From Phycisphaerales bacterium PN19_bin_20 (GTDB lineage Bacteria; Planctomycetota; Phycisphaerae; Phycisphaerales; UBA1924), in contig JAJOLK010000004.1 in assembly GCA_021173225.1 (NCBI GenBank), positions 62,001-126,000 of the forward strand: a stretch of 64,000 nt of DNA, written 5' to 3'. The notes beneath the pieces are model-generated. The model ran no database searches, had not been told where the DNA came from, and saw only the letters and a list, made by a program, of their open reading frames with translations. The position numbers and the translations under genes were made by a program. Of this stretch, positions 25,259 to 34,027 are shown in pieces; positions within the stretch are counted from its first letter, which is position 1, and every line of letters begins with the position of its first letter.

Positions 25259-26332
25259 ATGCACGGCGTGACCAGCAGCGATGCCAGCGAACTGATCGAA
25301 TCGGCGGTCGAGCTCGACGCCGTCAGCTTTACGTATGCCGGCGCGGCGACGCCCGCAGTACAAAGTGTCTCACTGCGCGTCCAAATCGGCGAGCGGCTGG
25401 GCATCCTCGGGCCCAACGGCGGGGGCAAAACGACGCTGCTGAAGCTGATCATGGGCCTGCAGCGCGCCCAGCAGGGGCGCGTGCGTGTGATGGGGCTCGA
25501 CCCTGTCGAGGCGCGCCATCGCGGGCTGATCGGCTACGTGCCGCAGCGGGCCGAGGCGGAGCTCGGCTTTCCGCTCAGCGTGCGTCAGGTAGTGGCGCTT
25601 GGTGCAACATGGCGGCTGTGGCCCTGGCAGGGCGCGGGCGGGGCGATTGCTGATCGAGTCACGCGGGCGCTGGCGCTGGTTGGTGCTGAGTCGTTCGCCG
25701 AGAAGCCCATCGGCGCGCTCTCGGGCGGGCAGTTGCAACGAGCGCTGATCGCCCGCGCGCTGGCGGGGCTGCGGCCGCAGGGCGCGGGGGCGGATCGCCA
25801 GTGGTCGGGGCTGCTGGTGCTTGATGAGCCGACGGTGGGGATTGACGCCGCCGGTCAGCAGCAGTTTGCCGAACTGCTCAAGAGCGTTCACGAACGTGCG
25901 GGCCGGAACGGAACGGGCCGATCTGGAGCGGGCCAGAACGGATCTGGCCTGACGACGCTGATTGTCAGCCATGACATCCGTGCGGTCGCGGCGGGCTCTG
26001 ACCGTGTGGCGTGCCTCTCGCGAACGCTGCACTACCACGACTCACCAAGTGGGCTGACCCCGCAGGTGTTGGCCGAGGTTTTTAGCCATGATGTTGCTGG
26101 GCTGGCGGGCTTTGCGGCCGCGGGCCCGCTGGCGGGGATGCACGTACACGCGCACGGCCCGGGTGAGGCGTGCCCTCACGAGCACGCTTCTGAGCACGCT
26201 TCTAAGCACGATGCTGGGCACGCTGCTGGGCAAGCGTCATCGCACGCTCATGAACACCAGCGTGAGCACGCGCACGAGCACCCCCACGCGCCGCCCCGCC
26301 CGACACTGCGCCCGCCGGAGGGCCCGCGGTGA
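25259..26332 (+). CDS. znuC: Zinc/manganese ABC transporter ATP-binding protein with His-rich tail
   Basis: This 357-residue ATPase has Walker A ILGPNGGGKTTLLKL (about 55-69), the ABC signature LSGGQLQRALIARAL, Walker B LLVLDEPTVGID and the switch IVSHDIR. Typical members are about 250 residues. Here roughly 65 residues at the C-terminus are rich in His, Glu and Ala (HVHAHGPGEACPHEHASEHA, then further HAHEHQREHAHEHPHA), encoded partly by 12-bp repeats. Such a tail could bind zinc and sense or buffer it, but this is inference. The last codon overlaps the GTG of the permease gene (GTGA). Confidence 0.94.
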   Translation: MHGVTSSDASELIESAVELDAVSFTYAGAATPAVQSVSLRVQIGERLGILGPNGGGKTTLLKLIMGLQRAQQGRVRVMGLDPVEARHRGLIGYVPQRAEAELGFPLSVRQVVALGATWRLWPWQGAGGAIADRVTRALALVGAESFAEKPIGALSGGQLQRALIARALAGLRPQGAGADRQWSGLLVLDEPTVGIDAAGQQQFAELLKSVHERAGRNGTGRSGAGQNGSGLTTLIVSHDIRAVAAGSDRVACLSRTLHYHDSPSGLTPQVLAEVFSHDVAGLAGFAAAGPLAGMHVHAHGPGEACPHEHASEHASKHDAGHAAGQASSHAHEHQREHAHEHPHAPPRPTLRPPEGPR

Positions 26333-27243
26333 ACATGGCCGACTATCTCGCTGATACGGCGTTGGCCTGGCCGCTGGTCTGGCGGCCGCTGCTGGTCGCC
26401 GCCGCGCTGGTGCTGATGTCCAGCGTGCTCTCGGTGCTGGTGGTGCTCAAGCGGCTGAGCTTCGCGGGCCAGGGCATCAGCCACAGCGCCTTTGGCGGGG
26501 TTGGCGTCGCAGCGGTGCTGGGCGTGCTGCTAGGTGGCGTGGGCGGCGTTCTCGCGCCGGGCATCGAATTCCTGATCGTGCTGGGCTTTTGCACAAGCTG
26601 CGCGCTGCTGATGGCGCACATCAGCGACCGACGACGCGTGCAGATGGATACAGGTATTGGGCTGCTGCTGGTGGCCGCGATGGCCCTGGGCGGGGTGCTG
26701 GTGGATGTCGCCCGTCACGCCGCGGAGCTGCGCGGCGTCGCGGCACCGGCGCGGTCGTGGGAGAGCGTGCTGTTTGGCTCGATCCAGGTCGTTGGCCCAA
26801 TTGATGTGGTGACTTCATGGAGCGTGTGCGCGGGAGTCCTGGCAACGCTGTGGCTGGTCCGCAGGCCGCTGCTGTTTTGGGCCGTAGATGAGCCGGCGGC
26901 GGAGGCCTTCGGTGTGCCTGTGCGGCGCGTCCGTGCGGTGCTGATGGTGCTGCTGTCACTGGCGGTGGTCACGAGCATGAAGCTCGCGGGCGTGGTGCCG
27001 GCGACGGCGCTGCTGGTGCTGCCTGGGGCTATTGCGCTGCGGCTGGCCGATCGGCTCTGGCTTGTGCTGGCGCTCGCGGTGGGGGCGGCGCTGCTGGGGC
27101 TGGTGCTGGCGATGGCGCTGGCGCTGCAGTTCAACGTGCAGGCCGGGCCGAGTTTGGTGCTGGTGCTGACGGGGGTTTTCTTCATGACCTACCTGGTGCC
27201 GGGCAAGGCGCGTGCTGGCGCGGGCGCTAAAGTCACGGCATGA
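26329..27243 (+). CDS. znuB: Zinc/manganese ABC transporter permease
   Basis: This 304-residue membrane permease of the ABC-3 family has about eight hydrophobic helices. The conserved SFAGQGISHSAFGGVGVAAV is near residue 45, and VTSMKLAGVVPATALLVLPG is present in the later half. GTG 26329 overlaps the znuC stop, and its own stop overlaps the next ATG (ATGA), so the three genes and the following small gene are translationally coupled. Confidence 0.94.
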   Translation: MNMADYLADTALAWPLVWRPLLVAAALVLMSSVLSVLVVLKRLSFAGQGISHSAFGGVGVAAVLGVLLGGVGGVLAPGIEFLIVLGFCTSCALLMAHISDRRRVQMDTGIGLLLVAAMALGGVLVDVARHAAELRGVAAPARSWESVLFGSIQVVGPIDVVTSWSVCAGVLATLWLVRRPLLFWAVDEPAAEAFGVPVRRVRAVLMVLLSLAVVTSMKLAGVVPATALLVLPGAIALRLADRLWLVLALAVGAALLGLVLAMALALQFNVQAGPSLVLVLTGVFFMTYLVPGKARAGAGAKVTA

Positions 27244-27428
27244 AAGCTGAGCGCCTGATCGCCGAGCTCGACCGTCTGCGTAAGGACGCCCCCAAGGACA
27301 CCAGCGACCTTGAGTGGCTGACACTGCACCATATTTTTTGCTTTGTCAGCTACAAGATGACGGAATTCAGAAAGTACGTGGCTGAGCAGGAAGCGCTAGG
27401 CGCGTTCAAGGATGCAGAGGAGTCCTGA
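27240..27428 (+). CDS. Small hypothetical protein coupled to znuB
   Basis: This 62-residue acidic, mostly helical protein (ERLIAELDRLRKDAPKDTSD, then EWLTLHHIFCFVSYKMTEFR) has a start that overlaps the znuB stop. One possible metal-ligand cluster, HHIFC, is visible. No family is recognised. The coupling suggests a role with the zinc transporter or in the same growth condition. Confidence 0.7.
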   Translation: MKAERLIAELDRLRKDAPKDTSDLEWLTLHHIFCFVSYKMTEFRKYVAEQEALGAFKDAEES

Positions 27429-27879
27429 CCGCCCGCCCTAAGGGTGAATCTGGCGAATCTTGGCGAGGCCGGCTTCAGCCGTCAAACGATCTTGACCCGG
27501 ATTGTCCACAATCAGCGAACCCGGGGGCATGTGATCGCCGAATAGATATGTTGAACACGGCTTGCGTGGCCTGCGGCGGACACACACGAACCCGCCCCGC
27601 GCCAGTGCAAGCCATGACGGTGCCCTGAGCGTGTTTTGGTGGCGAGTTGGTCTGAATGTGAACGCATTGGCCTTGGGTTTGGGCGTTGGGATCAGTGGCT
27701 CCGGACGACCAGGTGTGAGGCGAGCGAAGAGCCGCCAAGCATCGGAGCGTGCCAGGGCTAAGTGCCGCGGGCGACGGCCTGCGGAAAATCGTCGGGCGGT
27801 CGGGCGATCCCCCGGCGGCGGCTCGGCTAGGCCCGCTGGCCTGCGATGAGCAGGCGAGCATCGCAAAGGAGGTGATCAA

Positions 27880-27936
27880 GTGCAGATTTCCTACGGATCG
27901 AAGATGGGGCAGTACCTTGGAGCCCGCAAGGGCTGA
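27880..27936 (+). CDS. 18-residue mini-ORF behind a perfect Shine-Dalgarno
   Basis: GTG 27880 opens MQISYGSKMGQYLGARKG then TGA. AAAGGAGGTGATC at 27865-27877 matches the complement of the 16S 3' end over about 13 bases, with 7 nt from GGAGG to GTG, better than any other start in this window. The peptide is basic and not hydrophobic, unlike type I toxins. It may be a real micropeptide, a regulatory leader peptide, or chance. Confidence 0.4.
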   Translation: MQISYGSKMGQYLGARKG

Positions 27937-28036
27937 GGTCGCTCGACGGAGCTGCCCTCCGTGGCACGCCCGGCCTGCGCTCGCGCAGTGCCCGGAACCG
28001 CCCGCCAAGGCACCAGCCCCGATGGCATATAAGCCG

Positions 28037-28068
28037 ACGCCCGCGAGTACACGCTTGCGGGCGTTTTT
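28037..28068 (+). terminator. Rho-independent terminator downstream of the mini-ORF
   Basis: ACGCCCGC (28037-28044) pairs with GCGGGCGT (28057-28064), the stem extends inward with weaker pairs, and TTTTT follows. The nearest upstream ORF on this strand is the mini-ORF. Confidence 0.85.
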
Positions 28069-28094
28069 CATTCTTGCGCGCGCTGCGGAGCGGG

Positions 28095-29015
28095 CTACCT
28101 GCCGCCGAAGGACGCTTGGCTCGGGCCCGGTAGGTGCGCGGGCAGAGTCACCAGGCTCAGTGCGCGATCGACCAGCCCGGTTTCATCAGCCCTGACTAGC
28201 AGCAGGTTTCTTGCCACGCGCGCGATGAAGACGTAGCCCGCGGGCTCAACCAGCGCGCGGATCGCGTCATCTTGCTGGTTGATGCTCTCGATCACCAGCA
28301 CCAATGGGCGGTAGACATTCAGGCTGAAGCCCTTAAGCACGTCGAGCTCGGCCCCTTCAACGTCCAGCACCAGCACATCAACGTGGGTAGTCAGCGGGGC
28401 TAGCAGCGCGTCCATCGTGGTGCAGGGCACCTGGACGCTGCCAAGCGTGAAGCCTTTGCTATCGAGGGCGCGCTGGTCGTCAACGCTCGCCAGCGAGGCC
28501 ATAAGCCCGGCGGACTCTTCGCCCCCGCTGACGGTCCGGAACGTGACCTGTGTCGGCCCACCGGGCGCGCTACACGCGGTGTGCGCCACCGTCGAGCCCG
28601 GGCGGTTGACCCTTGCGCGCTGGGCCCACGCCTGCTGGGGCTCGATCAGCAGCCCGCGCCAGCCTGCGGCCTCGAGCACATACGTCACCGAGTTGATCAG
28701 CCCGTCGGCGGCGCCGCACTCGATATAGAACCCGGGCGCGCGGTCGCCTAGCAGGTCCCACAGCAGTCGGTCCTCGCCGTCCTCGCTGAGGAATCGCATC
28801 GGCAGCGCGACGCTGCGACCGGCCCGAGCCAACTGAACTTTGGCCCGCGTGGTGTACAGCGTGCGCCAGTGTTCTGAAGCCTCAAGGGCGCGCCGACGCT
28901 CGGCACGGCGCCACGATTGCATCAGCCTGAGCTGGCGGCGCAGGCGTGCGGCCTGCACCGCGAGCGCCAAAAGCCCCACTGCGCACATCAGCAGCCCGAC
29001 CAGCATCAGCACCAT
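28095..29015 (-). CDS. Membrane-anchored FkbM family methyltransferase
   Basis: This 306-residue protein starts with a hydrophobic anchor (MVLMLVGLLMCAVGLLALAV) and a basic, coiled-coil-like linker. The FkbM-type SAM methyltransferase domain follows, with FYIECGAADGLINSVTYVLE (SAM motif I), GLLIEPQQAWAQ, and VDVLVLDVEGAELDVLKGF in the middle. Such enzymes often O-methylate sugars. It faces a run of glycosyltransferases on the other strand, so a role in surface glycan modification is likely. An N-terminal anchor is not usual for the family. The long in-frame extension to 29213 is rejected because it overlaps the divergent glycosyltransferase. Confidence 0.82.
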   Translation of the reverse strand: MVLMLVGLLMCAVGLLALAVQAARLRRQLRLMQSWRRAERRRALEASEHWRTLYTTRAKVQLARAGRSVALPMRFLSEDGEDRLLWDLLGDRAPGFYIECGAADGLINSVTYVLEAAGWRGLLIEPQQAWAQRARVNRPGSTVAHTACSAPGGPTQVTFRTVSGGEESAGLMASLASVDDQRALDSKGFTLGSVQVPCTTMDALLAPLTTHVDVLVLDVEGAELDVLKGFSLNVYRPLVLVIESINQQDDAIRALVEPAGYVFIARVARNLLLVRADETGLVDRALSLVTLPAHLPGPSQASFGGR

Positions 29016-29084
29016 GAATGTGTCGTTCAAGGACGGTTTGCTCCGGTGCGGCCAGTGACGAAGGGGCGGAGTATAACATGCCCC

Positions 29085-30002
29085 ATGGCTCCGCGCGTAC
29101 CGGTGGTCATCATGGCGTTTGCCCGGCCCAAGAGCACGGCGATGGTCTTGGACGCCGTCAAGGCCGCGCGCCCGGCGCGGGTCATCGCGGTCCTCGACGG
29201 CCCGCGCCCGCACAAGCCCGGCGAGGATGCGTTGTGCGCCGAGGTGGCCGCGCAGTTCGCGCAGAGCGCCTGGCCCTGCCCGGTGGAGGTCATCGCCTCG
29301 CCGGTCAACATGGGGCTCAGGGCTCGCATCAGCACGGGGCTCAGTGAGGTCTTCTCACGGCACGACCGCGCGATCATCATCGAGGACGACTGCGTGCCGC
29401 ACCCGAGCTTCTTCCCGTTCTGCGAGGAGCTTCTGGAGCGATACGCGGACAACCCGCGCGTCTCGGCGATCTCGGGCAACAATTTCGCTGGCACCCTCGG
29501 CGGTATTCACCGCGACGCGAGCTATCACTTCACGCCCTTCCCGCACATCTGGGGCTGGGCGACCTGGGCGCGCGTCTGGCAGTCTTTCGACGCCGACATG
29601 CGCTGGTGGCGTGGGCGGCGCGAGCTGTTCTGGCTCTGGCGTTGCTTTGGCGACCTTGGCCTGGCGCTGAGCTGGTACCACACGATCCGGAACGTGCGCA
29701 ACGGGAAGATCAAGAGCTGGGCGCTGCCGTTTACCGTTGAGCAGCTAAGGGCGGGCACGATGGCGGTCGGGCCCGAGCAGAACCTGGTGACCAACGTGGG
29801 CTTTGGCGACGGGGCCACCAATACCACCGAGGCCACGCACCCGCGATCCAACATTCCCGCTGAGGCAGTGGTCTTTCCGCTGAAGCACCCCGACCAGGTC
29901 GCGCCTGATCAGCAGATCACGCGCTGGACGCAGCGCGAGGTCTTTCACGCCCAGCGCCCGGTAACCTTCGGTGGTGTGCGGCGTTGGCTGCGGGGCCGCT
30001 GA
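29085..30002 (+). CDS. GT2-like glycosyltransferase (HlpA-related)
   Basis: This 305-residue protein begins with PVVIMAFARPKSTAMVLDAV and has RAIIIEDDCVPHPSFFPFCE, the acidic motif for nucleotide-sugar and metal, then FPHIWGWATWARVW with its aromatic cluster. This set is found in glycosyltransferases annotated as hemolysin-related HlpA or DUF-type family 2. Donor and acceptor are not predictable. TATAAC at 29072-29077 lies 7 nt before ATG 29085, a good -10 box for a leaderless message. It is the first of four glycosyltransferases on this strand. Confidence 0.8.
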   Translation: MAPRVPVVIMAFARPKSTAMVLDAVKAARPARVIAVLDGPRPHKPGEDALCAEVAAQFAQSAWPCPVEVIASPVNMGLRARISTGLSEVFSRHDRAIIIEDDCVPHPSFFPFCEELLERYADNPRVSAISGNNFAGTLGGIHRDASYHFTPFPHIWGWATWARVWQSFDADMRWWRGRRELFWLWRCFGDLGLALSWYHTIRNVRNGKIKSWALPFTVEQLRAGTMAVGPEQNLVTNVGFGDGATNTTEATHPRSNIPAEAVVFPLKHPDQVAPDQQITRWTQREVFHAQRPVTFGGVRRWLRGR

Positions 30003-30173
30003 CGGGCCCCAACCCGCGTAGCGTCCGAGCGAGCCCGCTGGCGCAGCGTTCGTCCCGTTGGCCCTGGCTCTTGCAAGCCCCCGGCCACGCCGCTAATCTC
30101 GGTGCAGCCGCCGTGGGCATTACGCTCTGCTGACTGGGTCTTGCCGCCCGTGCGGCGCAGACGAGCACCACCG

Positions 30174-31445
30174 ATGAAGATCCTTGTCGTCTCGGATTAT
30201 GAGCGCCGCGGCGGGGCCGCCCTTGCCACCAGCCTGCTGTGCGAGCAGCTCGTCGTCGACGGGCACGAGGTCCACCACGTTCACTGCCGCCCCTCTGGTG
30301 CGCAAGAGCCCTGGAGCGCCACGATCTTGCACTGGCGCAGGGCCCGCGGCAGCGGCTCGAAGCTGCTGCGCAAGCTCACTCCCAGGTCACGGCGTCGCAC
30401 TGGCGACCAGCGCGCGGTGCTTGCGGCCTTTGCGCAGACGATTGACCGCGTGCGGCCCGACGTGGTCAATTTCGCCAATATCCACGGCGTGCTCGACGCG
30501 GGCTGGAGTGACCGCATGCTTGCGCTCGCGGCCGCGACCACCGCGGCGTGCTTCACGATGCACGACATGTGGTGGCTCACCGGGCGGTGTGCATACTCGC
30601 ACGAGTGCCGGAAGTTTGAGACCGGCTGCGATGCCCAGTGTCCAACGCCTACTGAGTACCCCGCGCTGGCCCCGGAGCTGATCCACCCCGCGTGGCTGAC
30701 GCGCAAGCTGATCGCCCAGGCACACCCGAACATTGGCGTGGTGCCTGCATCGGCGTGGATCGGTCGCGAGGCCGCGGCGAGCGTGTGGGGTCAGCACCCA
30801 ACCCGCGTGATCAACTACGGGATCAAGAGCGACCAGTACCCCGCGCTTGACCGCGCCGAGAGTCGGCGCGAGCTGGGCATCAACGGTGACGCGCCGGTGC
30901 TGCTGAGCGTGGCGGTGGACTGGGGCTCACCGCACAAGGGCGGCGCGCTGCTGGCCGCCGCGCTGGCGGAACTCGAACCCATCAAGCCCACGCTGCTGCT
31001 GCTTGGCTCCGGCAACGTGCCTCCGGGCCTCGCATCAGACCGCGTGCGGGCGCTGGGCTACAACGCAAACCCGCGCTTCAAGGCCGCCGCCATGGCCGCC
31101 GCCGACTGCCTGGTTCACCCCGCGACGGCGGAAAACTTCAGCAACGTGCTGATGGAAGCGGGCGTGTGCGGGCTGCCCGTGGCGTGCTTTGAGATCGGCG
31201 GCAACCCTGAGATCGTGACCGAGGGCGTCTCGGGCCGCCTCTCGCGCGAAGTTACCGGCGCGGGCCTTGCAGCAGCAACCAGAGCATCGCTCGACTTGGG
31301 TGGCGGCACGCAGGCGCAGCGCGATGAGCTTCGCCGTCACATCCGCCAGCAGGCCCGCGAGCGTTTCAGCATGAAGCTGCAGGCCCAGCACTATGTTGAG
31401 TTCTACCAGCGGCTTATCGACCTACGCAACCCGGGATCACGCTGA
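30174..31445 (+). CDS. Glycosyltransferase, GT4 type
   Basis: This 423-residue GT-B fold enzyme has an N-terminal Rossmann-like start, MKILVVSDYERRGGAALATS, DVVNFANIHG and a DMWWLTGRCAYSH segment common to GT4 members acting on cell-surface polysaccharides. The C-terminal donor domain reads LLSVAVDWGSPHKGGALL, LLLLGSGNVP, and ADCLVHPATAENFSNVLMEA with the conserved E-x7-E region. The next gene's ATG shares a base with its stop (TGATG), so the two are coupled. Confidence 0.88.
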   Translation: MKILVVSDYERRGGAALATSLLCEQLVVDGHEVHHVHCRPSGAQEPWSATILHWRRARGSGSKLLRKLTPRSRRRTGDQRAVLAAFAQTIDRVRPDVVNFANIHGVLDAGWSDRMLALAAATTAACFTMHDMWWLTGRCAYSHECRKFETGCDAQCPTPTEYPALAPELIHPAWLTRKLIAQAHPNIGVVPASAWIGREAAASVWGQHPTRVINYGIKSDQYPALDRAESRRELGINGDAPVLLSVAVDWGSPHKGGALLAAALAELEPIKPTLLLLGSGNVPPGLASDRVRALGYNANPRFKAAAMAAADCLVHPATAENFSNVLMEAGVCGLPVACFEIGGNPEIVTEGVSGRLSREVTGAGLAAATRASLDLGGGTQAQRDELRRHIRQQARERFSMKLQAQHYVEFYQRLIDLRNPGSR

Positions 31446-32356
31446 TGGCCACGCTGCCGACGCTCAGCGTGATCGTCCCGTGCTTCAACGCGAGCGCCAC
31501 GCTGGCGCGAACGCTCGACAGCCTCTGCTCGCAGCAGGCCGGGGGCGTTGAGCTGCTGGTGATCGACGGCGGCTCAACCGACGCAACGGCGCAGGTGCTC
31601 GCGCGGTTTGCAGCACACCTGACCCGCTGCGTCAGCGAGCCCGACCGAGGCCAGTCGCACGCGATCAACAAGGGCTTCGCGCTCTCAACCGGGCGGGTCG
31701 TGGCGTGGCTAAATGCTGACGACGTGTACGAGCCGGGCGCGATCGCCGTTGCGCGTGAGGTTCTCGACGAAGCCGCGCACGCCGATCGGCCTGTGGTGCT
31801 CGCCGGCGCATGCCGGATGGTGCACGAGGATGTTGCGGGCACCGACTACACGTGGACGCCGCGCAGCAAGGATCTTGAGGTGATGCACTGCCGCGCGCCG
31901 TTCGCGCAGCCCGCGGCGTTCATGACGCGTGCCGCGGCCCGCGCCGCCGCCGAACGATTCAGCCTCCCGCCCGGGCAGCTTGTGCGAGAAGAACTGCACT
32001 TTGCGATGGATCAGGACCTTTGGTGCCGGGCCAGGGCCGCGGGTGCTGGCTTCACGCTCTCGCATCGCGTGCTGGCGACCTTCAGCGTCGGGGCCGCGGC
32101 CAAGAGCACCGTCGGTGGACGCAAGATCGCGGCCGAGATGGAGCGGGTTTATCGCGAGCATGCGCCGGCGAGCCAGCGCTCACTACCGGGCTGGTACCGG
32201 CGCACCCGTCTGCCCGCCCAACTCGCGGCTCGGGGCCTGCCCGCGCCGCTGCGAAAGCTCTGGACCCGTACGGGCGACGCGGTGCTGGTGGCGGCGCTTG
32301 CCGCGCGGTTCGGCCGCCGAAACGTCAAGGCCATGGACTGGACCTGGTGCCTGTGA
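31445..32356 (+). CDS. Glycosyltransferase family 2
   Basis: This 303-residue GT-A enzyme has LSVIVPCFNASATLARTLDS and LLVIDGGSTDATAQVL at the N-terminus, then EPDRGQSHAINKGFALSTGR and WLNADDVYEPGAI with the DxD-like site. The C-terminal half has no membrane helix, so it is soluble or peripheral. It overlaps the preceding GT4 stop by one base, and the next gene may start at an overlapping GTG. Confidence 0.9.
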   Translation: MATLPTLSVIVPCFNASATLARTLDSLCSQQAGGVELLVIDGGSTDATAQVLARFAAHLTRCVSEPDRGQSHAINKGFALSTGRVVAWLNADDVYEPGAIAVAREVLDEAAHADRPVVLAGACRMVHEDVAGTDYTWTPRSKDLEVMHCRAPFAQPAAFMTRAAARAAAERFSLPPGQLVREELHFAMDQDLWCRARAAGAGFTLSHRVLATFSVGAAAKSTVGGRKIAAEMERVYREHAPASQRSLPGWYRRTRLPAQLAARGLPAPLRKLWTRTGDAVLVAALAARFGRRNVKAMDWTWCL

Positions 32357-32382
32357 ACCGAAGCGCCACGCAGCAAGGCAAC

Positions 32383-33456
32383 ATGCACGAGATGCTCCTC
32401 TCGGTGGTCATTCCTAGCTACAACCGTGCCGCGCTGCTGACGCACGCGGTTGACTCCGTGCTTGCGCAGGCCGACGCGTTCGCGGACCGCATCGAGGTCA
32501 TCGTTGTTGACGACGGCTCGACCGACGCCTCGGCCCACGTGCTACGCGAGCACCTGCGCCAGCACTACCCGGCGACGATCATCGCGCCAAGAAAGGGGTA
32601 CGAACTGGGCACCGAGCACGAACCTCGACCAGCACTTGGTCAAGAGCCCAAATCAACACCGGGCCTGCTGGCCCGCATCATCGAGCAGCCCAACGCCGGT
32701 GCGGGCGCGGCACGCAACACCGGCACGCGCGCGGCCGCGGGAACCTACGTGCTCTTCCTTGACGGCGACGACACGCTTCTGCCCGGCGCGCTCGCCTCCG
32801 TCAGCGCCGCGTTGCACCTGGCGCCCACTTCACCCCCGACCACCGTCGTCGCTCGCCCACTGATGGTCAACCACGACCCCGAAGACCCCGCGATGCGCCG
32901 CGCGGCTCAACAGACCAAACCCGCCGCCAACACACCCGAGCTGCGCACCTGGCCAACATGGCTCGAGGCCTACGCCCACGCCGGGGCGTTCCTCGGCGCT
33001 GGCGGGCTGTGCGTGCGCCGTGACGCGCTGCTGACCGCCGGCGGCTTCCCCGAGCACAGGATCAACTCAGAGGACATCCATCTGCAACTGCGCCTCGGGC
33101 GGCTCGGCCCGTGCGTCACCATCGATCAGCCTTCGCTCTTTGCCTACCGCCAACTCCCGGGCTCGGCCAGCCGCGCCAACCAGCGCACACTTGACGGCTG
33201 GCGGTACATCGTTCGACAGCACGCGATGAGCGCTTACGGCCCGCACAACGACGCGCTCGATCGCATCGTCATCCGCCTCATGGCCCAGCAAATGCGGGCG
33301 CACGCACGGCGTTTCTTACGCGAGGGCGATCATGCGCTGGCCTGGGCGATGTACCGTCTCGGCGCGGGCTGCTCGTGGCGCGCCGGCCGCAAAGGTTGGG
33401 TGCTGCGCTACCCCGCCAGCTGGCTGATGCGACGCATCACAAACCGCGGAAGCTAG
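32383..33456 (+). CDS. Glycosyltransferase family 2
   Basis: This protein of about 357 residues has LSVVIPSYNRAALLTHAVDS, VIVVDDGSTDAS, QPNAGAGAARNTGTRAAAGT and YVLFLDGDDTLLPGAL, the full GT2 set. An insert of about 25 residues separates the first two beta strands from the NAGAGAARN part. The C-terminal region carries EDIHLQLRLG, with the catalytic-base-like Glu-Asp. A GTG at 32353 would overlap the previous stop (GTGA); ATG 32383 is used because AAGG lies 5 nt upstream. It is last gene of the glycan cluster. Confidence 0.88.
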   Translation: MHEMLLSVVIPSYNRAALLTHAVDSVLAQADAFADRIEVIVVDDGSTDASAHVLREHLRQHYPATIIAPRKGYELGTEHEPRPALGQEPKSTPGLLARIIEQPNAGAGAARNTGTRAAAGTYVLFLDGDDTLLPGALASVSAALHLAPTSPPTTVVARPLMVNHDPEDPAMRRAAQQTKPAANTPELRTWPTWLEAYAHAGAFLGAGGLCVRRDALLTAGGFPEHRINSEDIHLQLRLGRLGPCVTIDQPSLFAYRQLPGSASRANQRTLDGWRYIVRQHAMSAYGPHNDALDRIVIRLMAQQMRAHARRFLREGDHALAWAMYRLGAGCSWRAGRKGWVLRYPASWLMRRITNRGS

Positions 33457-33464
33457 CAGCACGC

Positions 33465-33986
33465 TCATGCAAAGTCGCGCCCGTGCCGCACGATCCATTT
33501 AAGCGCCACGCCCGGATAGCCCTCCGGCGGCTCGGCGTCCAGCAGCTCATCCTCCAGATCCTCAAACGCCTCAAGGTCAGGCTCGCCCAGAGACTCAAGC
33601 CACGCCTCCGCGTCTTCGTCCTTGCAGGTCTCGCTCAGCAGGTTCGGCGGCACCATCTCTACGCCGCGCTCCAGCACGTCCAGCGCGCCCGCGAGCTTCA
33701 GTTCCGCGCACGCCTCGCGCATCGCGGGTAGCAGGTTCCACCCGTTTAGCAGCGTGAAGGCCAGCCCCTCGGTGCTCACGCCGATGTGCAGCTCGCAGAG
33801 CCCCAGCAGCAATCGGCGCGGACGGCTGAGTGCCTCAAGCCCCTGGCTCTGCGCCTGCTCGAGCACGTCAGCCAGCGCCCGCTCAACCAGATCGACCGCT
33901 TCGTCTGATGGGCCCGTGTCATCAGCGCTGGCCTGCTTGACCAGCACCTCGGCCCGCGTGAGTTCTTGCCGTGTAAGGCGTGCCAT
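33465..33986 (-). CDS. DMP19/DUF4375-like protein
   Basis: This 173-residue acidic protein has LCELHIGVSTEGLAFTLLNG followed by PAMREACAELKLAGALDVLE and an acidic end, FEDLEDELLDAE, the pattern seen in DUF4375 (DMP19, a DNA-mimic-related fold). Similarity is weak, so this family call is tentative. The start ATG 33986 has AGGAG at 7 nt; a GTG at 34031 would overlap the glnS stop, and an ATG at 33992 is also possible. Confidence 0.5.
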   Translation of the reverse strand: MARLTRQELTRAEVLVKQASADDTGPSDEAVDLVERALADVLEQAQSQGLEALSRPRRLLLGLCELHIGVSTEGLAFTLLNGWNLLPAMREACAELKLAGALDVLERGVEMVPPNLLSETCKDEDAEAWLESLGEPDLEAFEDLEDELLDAEPPEGYPGVALKWIVRHGRDFA

Positions 33987-34027
33987 CGACATGCTCCTGC
34001 GTAGACGGCGCACTGCCGCCCGCTCAA

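Larger units (their letters stand above)
27429..28094. other. Structured, possibly RNA-coding region with mini-ORF
   Basis: There is no normal gene in 666 bases. A long imperfect hairpin spans about 27559-27613 (outer arms GGCTTGC and GCAAGCC, inner GCGGCGG and CCGCCCCGC). GCGATG/CATCGC (27844-27864) forms another just before a perfect Shine-Dalgarno at 27865-27877, which leads into an 18-codon ORF and then a strong terminator (28037-28068). This layout suggests a transcription unit for a short RNA or peptide. Reverse-strand frames here lack protein character. Confidence 0.5.

Noticed and set aside
27865-27877. Reverse strand GATCACCTCCTTT resembles the 3' end of 16S rRNA
   Set aside because: No rRNA sequence upstream on that strand; on the forward strand it makes sense as a Shine-Dalgarno with correct spacing.
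27475-28071. A 198-codon reverse-strand frame
   Set aside because: Composition is that of a shadow frame, no domain features, and it is antisense to a Shine-Dalgarno and terminator.
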